A stretch of DNA of 64,000 nucleotides, from NCBI GenBank assembly GCA_910589415.1, contig OU342638.1, forward strand, positions 6,200,001 to 6,264,000, given 5' to 3'. The DNA comes from Malachius bipustulatus. Lineage: Eukaryota; Arthropoda; Insecta; Coleoptera; Melyridae. The position numbers and the translations under genes were made by a program. The notes below the pieces were generated by a model. That model worked only from the letters and a program-made list of their open reading frames with translations, was not told the origin of the DNA and did not search any database. Below, piece by piece: positions 1-9,908 of the stretch; the stretch's first letter is position 1; the number at the start of each line of letters is the position of its first letter.

Positions 1-680
1 TTTTTCATGACGTATAACCAGGAGGTCAGACCTAATAGGTTTAGTTAATCACATAATTTTGCATTCAGAACGGCTATTTACGACCTTTTTGGGTAGGTCA
101 GGACTTTTATAGGTATTTGAAAAAAACATAAAAATTTATGATTTGTAAAAATTGTACTTTTGAACATTTACAGGACTATATCTTGAAAAGTAATCGAGAT
201 ATTAAAATGATTCTTTTATCAAATTAAAGCAGACAAATGGGCGCTTCTAATGGTGTATCTTGCTGCCCTTAATTATATACATCTGAGTTGCAATAATAAT
301 ACAAACGGTGTATGTTGCAAAACGTGTATTGATATTTTCACTGAGCGACAAACTTTTTTATTTATGAAAATTTTTGTACACATGCAGCGAACAAAATGAA
401 GCCAAGATATAGTAGAAGTTTTTAGATAAAAAGTATTCTTTTTAGCGATTACCGTTTGGTAGCTATGACCTTTTTTTCAACTGATGTCGCGCCAATATCG
501 TGCGCTACCCCTTACATAGAGCGTCGAGTCAAATGCAAGGCCTACTTCTTCTTCTTCAAGTGCCATACCCGCATATCGGGCGTAGGCTACCTCTCGCATA
601 TGTCTGTGGTGCGCGAGCTATCAGTTTACACAGACATTTACTAGGCCTACTACATTACCAAATATAGGAATAAGGTATAA
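1..680. other. AT-rich non-coding, no gene seen
   Basis: I see no credible coding frame here. The stretch contains the left arm (325-406) of an inverted repeat whose partner lies at 1110-1192. The rest shows no pattern I can name. Confidence 0.5.
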
Positions 681-1192
681 TACAGGGTGAATTATAAAAA
701 ACGCCCCAAGCGATAATTCCGTTAATTTTGAAGATATAACAAAACTTTTTGAAACAAAGTGGCGTAGTTTATCATCATCTATATGTTGAGATAAACGCTC
801 GATCAACACAACTTGCTGTTTAGTACAGTACAATGTATGTACAGTACATTGTAGGGGACACTCAGTAGAGTACAGGAAAAATAATTTAAAAAATTCTGGT
901 CTTCAATTTGTTGAGATAAAAAATGCCAAAGTTAACATTTTACTATCTTTGTTTTTCGGTATTTGCAAAAAATTAAGCGATTGGCTACATCGTCCGTGCG
1001 TCCGTTTACCGCTCAGCCATCGCGCGAATCGGATCACAATTAAAAATTCATAATTCAATAACTACCAAACATACGACAAAAATTCATCTTTTAAAACCTT
1101 CCTTAATACTTTGGCTCCAATTTCTTCGCTGCATGTGTAAAGAAATTTTCAAAAATAAAAAAGTTGCTCGCTGACTGATAATATCAATACAT
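325..1192. repeat. Inverted repeat, arms 325-406 and 1110-1192
   Basis: The sequence from 325 to 406 reads back as the reverse complement of 1110-1192 with scattered mismatches. The pair is about 82 bp per arm and is probably the remnant of a degenerate foldback element. The right-hand part overlaps the foldback that begins at 681, so one of the two elements has inserted into the other; which came first is unclear. Confidence 0.6.
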
Positions 1193-1685
1193 TTTTGTGG
1201 AAATTTTCAATTACCTATTGATTTCACAATCAAATATAAAAGTCCTAAAAACAAGGTTACCGCCAAAAAAAGCGCTTATGTATGCACTTCAATTAAAAAA
1301 AAAAAATTCGTCGATAGCTCATATTAGTTTTAAAGATATGACAATTTACATTTTTAAAACACATTTTTTTTCCTCAGTCGACTATAATCCTATATCTTCC
1401 ACTCTGAACAATTCAGAATTCAGTTATAGTGGAGTAAAATCGGCCAGAAATTATGCTGTTTTTTTTTATGAAGGTATAACCAGATGAGACCTTCACTATC
1501 TTGTAGAGAATGATTTTGTCCATCCGAAATGGAATGTGACAACTTTTTTTAGTAGTAACGAATTTTGAAAAATCGAATTTTCTGCTCCCGAGAAATTATT
1601 AGAAATTTGTGTTTTTTAAAACATCCATCGCGCTCATAAAGCAACGGTTTGAGCTACGGTAATGAATTTTTCGGCATATACTCAA

Positions 1686-2298
1686 AAAACAAGAGCGCTT
1701 CTAGTGGAACTCAGCAAAGTTCGAAAAGTTAAGGACTTTTTGAGATAATTGGCCGCAAAGTCGGCCCAAGTAAAACCGAGCATTGAAAACTTCATCATGC
1801 GGGTAGCTATGTGAATTATTGGGAATAGATGTCTATATGTACGGACTTGAACGAAGAAAACATTATAGAAAAGTTTTTAAAAAAAGATTCAGCGAGTTAG
1901 GTCTCATAGTTTCCGAAAATACCTAAAATACCTACGGAAGAACTCGATCGCTATTCCAATGTGCGTGCGAAGCATCAAAAGCTAGACTTCGCATTAGTTA
2001 TAATACGCAAATGTAGTAACTCGGAGCGACCGAGCGCAAATTCACGGTAAAATAAAAAATCGGTTCCTGGGAAACTACGAGACCTAACTCGCTGAATCTT
2101 TTTTTAAAAACTTTTCTTTAATGTTTTCTTCATTCAAGTCCGTACATATAGACATCTATTCCCAATAATTCACATAGCTACCCGCATGATGAAGTTTTCA
2201 ATGCTCGGTTTTACTTGGGCCGACTTTGCGGCCAATTATCTCAAAAAGTCCTTAATTTTTCGAACTTTGCTGAGTTCCACTAGAAGCGCTCTTGTTTT
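1686..2298. repeat. Long inner palindrome, arms 1686-1914 and 2069-2298
   Basis: The arms are about 230 bp each and nearly identical in inverted orientation, separated by about 154 bp. The left arm starts exactly where the left arm of the surrounding inverted repeat (1427-1690) stops. The two structures may therefore be nested insertions or a rearranged single element. Confidence 0.8.
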
Positions 2299-2432
2299 AG
2301 TGTATTTTTTAATAAAAAAATACACTATTGAGGACGACATCACTTTTCGAAAATCACCCAAACTCATCAAATGTCCACCGATCATGACCCCCAGATCACG
2401 AAAAAGTGGTTTTCCAAAATTCACCTGCCCAC

Positions 2433-2513
2433 GATATATATATATATATTTATATATATATATATTTATATATATATATATTTATATATATATATATTTA
2501 TATATATATATAT
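2433..2513. repeat. TA-rich microsatellite
   Basis: About 80 bp of TATATATATATTTATATA-type repeat. Open frames that cross it encode only alternating Tyr-Ile runs and are not genes. Confidence 0.95.
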
Positions 2514-2543
2514 TTCTCCAAAATCGCGAAATTTCGATTTTCA

Positions 2544-4090
2544 AAACGCTCCTGTAGCTTTATCTTTCAAGATTAGTGGATGAAATTTTGGATCCTTGTA
2601 AAGCTTTGGAACGAAGTTAGATTTTCGTTGAAAAAAATTCCTAAAGTCGCGTTACTTCTACAGGGTGTCCTTTCAAAATTCCCCATATCCCGTTTTTGTC
2701 ATCTCATTTCAGGTCGCAGTTTTCAATCTAGGGGACTGAAATTTTTGTGGGAGTAAGATATATATAAGAACTGGTCTGGTATTGTACTTGAGCAAAATCG
2801 GCCGAGCCGTTTCAAAATGGCGGCCATTTGAAGTTTTTGAAAAATTGCTTTTTTTTGAACCCCTGTATGAGTAAGATGGAAAAATAACTTTGAAACTAAA
2901 TCAACATGATTGGAGGAAAATTAATTGAAATTTGATTTAATGTTATAAAATTTGCATTACTTTTATTAATAAGCCAGTGGCGTGGGTAGGAAAAGGGTAA
3001 AAATCGCTAAATTTCTCTAACAATTTCTGAGCACATTTTTGAAGGAATTAAATTGAAATTTTCACAGTAGGCAACTATACTAATAGCCTCTAGCCCTTAA
3101 AAATTTCAAGAAGTAAATAACAAAAATGGCGGAGTTATTTGAATTTTTTTTACATGATGTTTATTTCTCTAAAATTTTAAAAACGCTCCTGTAGCTTCAC
3201 CTTTCAAGATTAATGAACGAAATTTTTTACTCTTGTGAAACTTAGAGATGACGTTTGATTTTCGTAAAAATAATTTTCCTAAAGTTTTGTTACTTTTACA
3301 GGGTGTCCCTCCAAATTTCAAAAAAAAAACCGGTCATGAGGCACGGTTTCTGGTCGCAGTTTTCAATTTAGGGGGCTGAAATTTTTTTTGTAGTAATATA
3401 ACTGCAAGTAGTCGGTCTTGAGTAAAATCGGAATAGCCGTTCCAAAATGGCTGCCTTTTAAATTTTAGGAAAAATTGATAGATTTTGAACCTCTAAATAA
3501 GCAAGTTAGAAACAAAAACTTTTAAACAAAATTAGCATTATTGGAAGAATAGTTATTGAAATTTTAGTTATTGCAATAAAATTTGCATTTTTTTATTATT
3601 AAGCCAGTGGCATGGGTAGGAAAAGGGTAAAAAAGGCTAAATTTCTATAGCCGTTTATTCTATTTTTCTATTTTTGTACGAATCGAACTGAAATTTTTCC
3701 AATAGATAACTATACCAATAACTCTTAACTCTGAAAATTTTCAAGAAGCAAATAAGAAAAATGGCGGAGATATTCGAATAATTTTTAAATTATGTTTATT
3801 CCTCTAAAATTTCAAATTTTCAGTTTTCAAAGCTCCCTTTTCACTTTTTCAAATCTATTGAAGGTAGTGTAAAAAATAGTATTTTTTAGGTAAAGTCAGC
3901 CAGTGGCGGGCAAAGGAAAAGGGGCAAAATTGTTCAGTTTTACCATTTATTTTGGTTTTGTTAAATTTAAAAATCCATTCTACGGCACGTTTTCAAACGA
4001 AGTGAAATGCAATTTTCACAGTAAACCACTACGCTAATATGACCTGACTAGGGAAAATTTCAGAAAGCCAATTTAAAAAGCGGTCAAAAT
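2544..4090. repeat. Degenerate tandem repeat, period about 640 bp
   Basis: A block beginning near ACGCTCCTGTAGCTT at 2546 recurs near 3183 and, much eroded, near 3828. The copies share an internal ACAGGGTGTCC, a GGTCGCAGTTTTCAAT segment, an AAATGG block and an AAGCCAGTGGC...GGGTAGGAAAAGGG block. No coding potential is seen. Confidence 0.65.
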
Positions 4091-5018
4091 ATTCATAAAT
4101 TGGATCGCATAAAAATACACTATTTCTGCGATTGATGCGCAAGAAGGTTTTTTGAGTATATGCCGAAAAATTCATTACCGTAGCTCAAACCGTTGCTTTA
4201 TGAGCGCGATGGTTGTTTTAAAAAACACAAATTTCTAATAATTTCTCGGGAGCAGAAAATTCGATTTTTCAAAATTCGTTACTAATAAAAAAAGTTGTCA
4301 CATTCCATTTCGGATGGACAAAATCATTCTCTACAAGATAGTGAAGGTCTCATCTGGTTATACCTTCATAAAAAAACTACCAGAAATAAGCGAGATAGAG
4401 CAGCGATTTTACTCCACTATTAAGTAGAAGTGTAAAAGAATAAAATCATGTCTGTGTAAATCTATATGGATATTGGGAGTCTGGGTACCATCGCCTTTTG
4501 CTTGCAGTGTAAATCTGGTGCACTTAAATTGACGATTTAACTGCCGCGGCTTGACGTTCATAACAAAAGAGACTCTATCCCAATAATAGTTTCTGTACTT
4601 CACGTCAGACTTGCTTTAGCTTAACGTCCTCTGGAAGATTCACGCTTACTATCTCTTTTCGAACTTTCCCGTTCTTCCCAAGACTTAATGACCTAGAGGG
4701 TGAAGTACCCCCTTAAGATGTAGGTATTACTGGCTTGGAAAATTTAATAAGAATTTTTTTTCTTTTCTAAGATGCTGAAAAAAAGCATTTGGCAACAACG
4801 GTTTTGATACCTTGACTATCTACATTGTTAGAAATTATACGAAATTACTAAATACCAACTGTTATCGTGTTAAACGTTGCCAAATTTATTGTTCAATATT
4901 TTGCTTATATCTTTTAAAATGTAGCTCTGGATTTTTTTAAATTATTTTTCCCGTACTTTACTGAATGTCCCCTACAATGTACTGAAGAGTTTATCCGTCA
5001 TTTTCTTAACACCCTGTA

Positions 5019-5497
5019 TAATCTGAAAACGGTAGGTGCAATAAAGTTTTACGACAAAGTAAATAAGGCCCAAATAAATAGAAGGACGGCTCTTATGGAG
5101 TCATGAAAAAGGTGATTACTAAAAAGCTATTAAATTTTTTTTAAATGAAACTGATTATGCCTTTCCGTGGTCCTATATCAAGTACACAAATCCTCAAAGT
5201 TTCAATTTTTTGTCTTTAAAATTAAGCTCTATTTAGGGGGTGGACACTAGTGTTGGGACACCCGGTACAAATAAATATTTCCCCAAATGTTAGGATAATA
5301 TATTCCTGTTTTGGCGATGCAGCATAGGTGAAATCTAAAATAACGTCAAATTTGATTAGAAAAAAGGTACTTCAAAACTCAGCTTTCGGAAAGGTACCAA
5401 CATAATTCGGATTTTCCATAGCCAACTCTGCATTCGAAAACATCCGGAATGGGATATAGTTTCCCTTCATAGTTGTTCATAAGTACTCCCTAATATT
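5019..5497. other. Non-coding, probably leader of a disrupted BEL/Pao element
   Basis: No gene is visible. The stretch ends at the ATG (5498) that begins the gag frame broken by the next element, so the last few hundred bases may be the 5' leader of that older retrotransposon. I did not find its LTR. Confidence 0.35.
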
Positions 5498-5515
5498 ATG
5501 GCTGAAGACCATAAT

Positions 5516-5778
5516 AATTTAAGCCTCTTTCAAATGAGTGGGCCAATTTCAGTTGTCCTTTTTTAAACTCCATTAGTTTTAGAAAATAGATGAGAATCGT
5601 CGTCATGACGAATTGTTATTAATTATTATTATTCAAAACATGTAAATTAGAGATAAAGCGTATTAGAAATTGTTGTTGTTGTATATTTGTGGCTTCACAT
5701 ATTAGTTAATCTAATAAACTTAAAATAAAATACAGTCCACTTTAATTAAAAACCAGTGCATAGTCAAAAGACGCCACA
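5516..5778 (+). repeat. 5' LTR of the BEL/Pao element
   Basis: It matches 12479-12737 from TTTAAGCCTCTTTC to GACGCCACA, with a short insertion near 5720 and one substitution near 5661. The expected TG start is replaced by AA, and the CA end is intact. An AATAAA-like run near 5712-5730 is a possible polyadenylation signal in both copies. Confidence 0.9.
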
Positions 5779-6624
5779 TTTTTGGTCTTTCACCACCGGA
5801 TTGTGAAGTGCGAATATCAGCATCATTTTTGACCTTCCATAGGATTGTCAAAAACGCGTATCTCAATATTAAAATCAAGTATAATAATAATCAATCATCC
5901 AATTATTATAATTGGATATAAAAGGAAAAATAACAGTGAAATAATAGTGTCTCCTGCCTGCCGTCTCTTGCTGTTGCCCTGCTGCAGAAAGATTGTTCCC
6001 GCTGCCTGAAGATTGCAAGTAATTTACAACTACTGCAATTCATGACAACTCCAGTCAAAATCAAGGGACAAAATACGTTGGTCTAACGCTGTACGAGCTC
6101 GTCAAATTACAAGAAGACAAAGGGGTGAGATCCATCCTGTTATTTCCCTTACCTACTTTCCTTTCCATATAATATGTATGATTAATCATACATAATCTAT
6201 ACAAAGTTGCTTCTAAATGCTATTTGTTAATTAACTTATTTATTCAAATAAGTTACTGGTCAAAGGAAAGATAGTAACATTGATTTATATATTATACTAA
6301 TTATTATTATAACTCTGCTTTAATTATTTATCGAATCCAACGGCAAGCAGTCTGATTTTCTAAAAATTAGATTCAATCAGACAATAAATACTTGTTACAT
6401 TAAATTAGCACAATACCTATCTGTCAAAGTTTTGTTATTATTTAATTCAGTTCAACAATAGATTTTACTTCAAACAATTATACGTCATATAAAACTATTG
6501 TTATTGTTTAAATAATTCAACAATCAGTGCTTAATTTAAATACGCAAGTATTATCAGTTCCTAATTATTGATATAATAAAAATTAATAATAAAAACAGGA
6601 ACCGTATTTTAAAAAATACAAAAA
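5779..6624 (+). other. BEL/Pao leader between 5' LTR and gag
   Basis: This is untranslated leader. It begins directly after the LTR, where the primer-binding site should lie, but I could not match the first 18-20 bases to a tRNA 3' end with confidence. A more GC-rich patch at 5945-6030 is the only compositional change. No open frame of note. Confidence 0.5.
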
Positions 6625-9600
6625 ATGGCCGCTTTGAAAACTTTAATTAAGAAGAGAGATTCTATTAACTCAAAAAATACTAATTTTAATACATATTTTG
6701 AAAGTTTCACAACGAAACACAACAAATTAACCGCTGACATTGCTCAAGCGGAAAATTCTAACAATCATATTGAATTAGACAGATTCAATATCGAATTAGA
6801 AACAAATTTCATTGAATTAAATAATCGTTTAAAAAACTTCCATGATATTCTTCATGATTTCGATGAAATACAAAATGAAATTGAATTAAAAACTGATGAT
6901 GAGCTATTAAAAGCTCAAAAAACTGAACGCCAAACTTTTGAAAATTCATACTATTCTGTTTTAAGTCGAGCTGAACGATTACTAAATGAGTACAATAAAA
7001 GCAAAAATGTGGAAGACTCAGATTCTGTAGTTAGTTCCAAGCATTCTTCGTTGCATCCAGATGCATCAAGATTAGACTTACATGGCATTCGCTTGCCAGT
7101 CATATCACTTCCTAAATTTAACGGTGATATGAATTATTGGCTTGAATTTAAAGATAGTTATACGTCATTGATACATAATAATGATGCAATCAGTCCAATA
7201 CAGAAATTTCATTATTTAAGGGCTTCATTGGAGTCTAGTGCTCTCCAAGTTATATCAGCCCTAGAATTTTCGGCAGCAAGTTATCAACTGGCTTTCGAAT
7301 TATTAAAAAAGAGATATGACAACAAACGTATGCTCATTCAAAATCATGTTCGTTCCTTGTTCAACATTAAGCAATTTAATAAAGAATCTCCATCTGCTCT
7401 TAGAAATTTAAGAGATTCAATAACAAAACACGTACGTGCATTACAGACGTTAGGTCAAAAAGTTGAATTTTGGGACGTAATAATTATTTATCTAGCAACT
7501 ACAAAGCTAGATCCCACAAGCAAACGTTATTGGGAAGAGTTAAAAATTAACGATGAGAATCCCAATTTAGAAAGTTTTTATGATTTCGTAAAAACTCGCG
7601 CTGATTTACTGGAAATTCTTGGTGATAATGTTGAAAGTAAAGCTCAGTCACAAAGGTCAAATACAAAGGCATTTTTACAGACCAATTATAATACTGGCAA
7701 TTCACAGTGTGTTATGTGCAAGGGCAACCATACTATTCATTCATGCTCTCAATTTCTTGAATTACCAGTTGAAAAAAGAATTGAACAGTCGAAAATATTG
7801 CTTCTTTGCTTAAATTGTTTACGTAAAGGACATTCTACTAGAATTTGCAGATCTGCAGGTTGTAGAATATGCCATTCTAAGTTTCATAACTTATTGCTTC
7901 ATTTAAAAAATTACAGAAATCATAGGGATCCTAATTCAGTCGGAGCTCCTGATAACAGTGACGTTACAGTAGCTGATTCAACTGGACAAAATGACACAAC
8001 TGCTGCAACAAATAATATAGCTAGTTTAAATTCATTTACTAAAAATTGTCAGACTTTACTTTCCACAGTATCTGTAAATATTTTTGATAAAAACGGCCGC
8101 CCCCATACAGTGCGTGCGTTACTTGATTGTGGCAGTATGTCAAGTTTTATTACGGAAGATCTTTCTAAGCTTCTGGATATTGACTCTACAAATATTAATT
8201 TAAGTGTTTCTGGCATAAATAATTCAGTTTCCCATTTAAATAAAATGTGTCACTTGAGTATAAGCTCAAAAGTAAGTAATTTTACTACAGGGTTAGACTG
8301 TCTTATAATACCTGAAATAACAAACAATTTACCTAGTATAAAACTAAAGACAAGCTTGAATATTCCTAACAACATAAAAATTGCTGATCCTAATTATCAT
8401 ACACCAGGAAAAATTGATTTATTAATAGGTGGAGATAAGTTTTGGGAATTAATTATAAATGGGCAGCATAAGTTGGGAAAAAATATGCCTTTCCTAAGAA
8501 ATACAAAACTAGGTTGGGTTATAGTTGGTCAAATTGAGGGCAGTCAACAAAAATCATACTGTCATTTTGCTAGAACCATTGATATTCAGAAACAATTAAT
8601 GCAATTTTGGGAGCAGGAAGAATGTCCCAATGATAAGTTCCTATCTGTTGAGGAAAAGGCTTGTGAGAATCATTTTATAGAAACGGTAGAGCGCGATTCA
8701 GATGGTAGATTCGTAGTTTCTATCCCTTTTAAAAAAGATCCGAGTGAGCTCGGTGATTCTTACTCAATCGCTAAAAAACGTCTTTTATCCTTGGAACGAA
8801 AATTCACAAATGATGAAACATTTAAAGCAAGGTATACTGATTTTATGGATGAATATATTTCATTGGGACATATGTCTAAGGTTAGCAAAGTTGATTCTAA
8901 TTCCGTTAATTTCTTTTTGCCACATCATGGTGTCATAAAGGAAGCTAGCGTTACAACGAAGCTTCGCGTAGTTTTTGATGGGTCAGCTAAAACTACCTCT
9001 GGTGTTTCTCTGAATGATCTACAGATGGTAGGTCCGACTATTCAACAGGATTTATTGTCTATTTTATTAAGATTTCGAGTTCACAATTTTATTATTGGCG
9101 CTGATATTGAAAAAATGTATCGCCAAGTAAATATTAAAGAAGATCAGAGAACACTACAACAAATATTGTGGAGAAAAGTCCATACAGAGCCCATATCTGC
9201 ATATACCTTGAATACGGTAACCTATGGAACCGCATCCGCATCTTACCTTGCGATAAGATGTTTATATCAGTTATCCTTAGACTACGCTTTAGTTTTACCT
9301 AATATAGCTGAAATAATAAAAAATGATTTTTATGTAGACAATCTACTTACAGGAGTAAGCAGTGTAGAAAAAGGAATCGAAGTTGTCAATAAAATAAGCA
9401 AAGTTGATTCTAATTCCGTTAATTTCTTTTTGCCACATCATGGTGTCATAAAGGAAGCTAGCGTTACAACGAAGCTTCGCGTAGTTTTTGATGGGTCAGC
9501 TAAAACTACCTCTGGTGTTTCTCTGAATGATCTACAGATGGTAGGTCCGACTATTCAACAGGATTTATTGTCTATTTTATTAAGATTTCGAGTTCACAAT

Positions 9601-9723
9601 TTTATTATTGGTGCTGATATTGAAAAAATGTATCGCCAAGTAAATATTAAAGAAGATCAGAGAACACTACAACAAATTTGTGGAGAAAAGTCCATACAGA
9701 GCCCATATCTGCATATACCTTGA
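6625..9723 (+). CDS. BEL/Pao Gag-Pol polyprotein, N-terminal part
   Basis: The frame starts at a well-placed ATG (AAAATGGCC) and runs 1,032 codons. Residues about 1-130 are helical and charged. A DUF1759-type gag region follows (LPKFNGD near residue 163), then paired zinc knuckles (CVMCKGNHTIHSC near 362 and CLNCLRKGHSTRIC). The retropepsin-like site is LLDCGS near residue 503, a DCG variant. RT begins after about residue 750, with GADIEKMYR near 825 and a YVDN box near 903. After the YVDN box the 513-bp duplication starts RT again, and the frame then ends through a 1-nt deletion near 9678. The product would be a truncated polyprotein. Capsid assembly and reverse transcription are the family roles. 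Confidence 0.9.
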   Translation: MAALKTLIKKRDSINSKNTNFNTYFESFTTKHNKLTADIAQAENSNNHIELDRFNIELETNFIELNNRLKNFHDILHDFDEIQNEIELKTDDELLKAQKTERQTFENSYYSVLSRAERLLNEYNKSKNVEDSDSVVSSKHSSLHPDASRLDLHGIRLPVISLPKFNGDMNYWLEFKDSYTSLIHNNDAISPIQKFHYLRASLESSALQVISALEFSAASYQLAFELLKKRYDNKRMLIQNHVRSLFNIKQFNKESPSALRNLRDSITKHVRALQTLGQKVEFWDVIIIYLATTKLDPTSKRYWEELKINDENPNLESFYDFVKTRADLLEILGDNVESKAQSQRSNTKAFLQTNYNTGNSQCVMCKGNHTIHSCSQFLELPVEKRIEQSKILLLCLNCLRKGHSTRICRSAGCRICHSKFHNLLLHLKNYRNHRDPNSVGAPDNSDVTVADSTGQNDTTAATNNIASLNSFTKNCQTLLSTVSVNIFDKNGRPHTVRALLDCGSMSSFITEDLSKLLDIDSTNINLSVSGINNSVSHLNKMCHLSISSKVSNFTTGLDCLIIPEITNNLPSIKLKTSLNIPNNIKIADPNYHTPGKIDLLIGGDKFWELIINGQHKLGKNMPFLRNTKLGWVIVGQIEGSQQKSYCHFARTIDIQKQLMQFWEQEECPNDKFLSVEEKACENHFIETVERDSDGRFVVSIPFKKDPSELGDSYSIAKKRLLSLERKFTNDETFKARYTDFMDEYISLGHMSKVSKVDSNSVNFFLPHHGVIKEASVTTKLRVVFDGSAKTTSGVSLNDLQMVGPTIQQDLLSILLRFRVHNFIIGADIEKMYRQVNIKEDQRTLQQILWRKVHTEPISAYTLNTVTYGTASASYLAIRCLYQLSLDYALVLPNIAEIIKNDFYVDNLLTGVSSVEKGIEVVNKISKVDSNSVNFFLPHHGVIKEASVTTKLRVVFDGSAKTTSGVSLNDLQMVGPTIQQDLLSILLRFRVHNFIIGADIEKMYRQVNIKEDQRTLQQICGEKSIQSPYLHIP

Positions 9724-9908
9724 ATACGGTAACCTATGGAACCGCATCCGCATCTTACCTTGCGATAAGATGTTTATATCAGTTATCCTTAGACTACGCT
9801 TTAATTTCACCTAATATAGCTGAAATAATAAAAAATGATTTTTATGTAGACAATCTACTTACAGGAGTAAGCAGTGTAGAAGAAGGAATCGAAGTTGTCA
9901 ATAAAATA
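8884..9908 (+). repeat. 513-bp tandem duplication inside the RT gene
   Basis: Positions 8884-9396 are repeated at 9397-9908 almost base for base. AGCAAA occurs at the start of the first copy, at the junction and just after the second copy, as expected for duplication between short direct repeats. The unit is 171 codons, so the duplication alone would keep frame. The second copy has lost one base near 9678 (ATATTGTGG became ATTTGTGG), which breaks it. A few substitutions separate the copies, for example near 9293 and 9824. Confidence 0.95.

Larger units (their letters stand above)
1427..4420. repeat. Nested inverted repeat, arms 1427-1690 and 4147-4420
   Basis: About 265 bp from 1427 to 1690 reappears as the reverse complement at 4147-4420 at high identity, apart from a short diverged patch near 1445-1465. 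It lies wholly inside the 681-5018 element and is a second, younger-looking foldback or the inner part of the same one. Confidence 0.75.
681..5018. mobile_element. Foldback DNA element with TACAGGGTG / CACCCTGTA ends
   Basis: The left end reads TACAGGGTG at 681-689 and the right end reads CACCCTGTA ending at 5018, with TA beside each end. A second block of the inverted repeat is clear at 840-902 against 4924-4984, including a conserved run around GTACATTGTAGGGGACA. The arms are eroded. The interior is filled by further nested inverted repeats and tandem repeats. There is no transposase frame, so it is non-autonomous. TA flanks fit Tc1/mariner-type movement, but that is inference. Confidence 0.65.

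Noticed and set aside
2186..2583. Overlapping plus-strand frames with long Tyr-Ile runs
   Set aside because: They cross a foldback arm and the TA microsatellite; the protein is a translation of the repeat.
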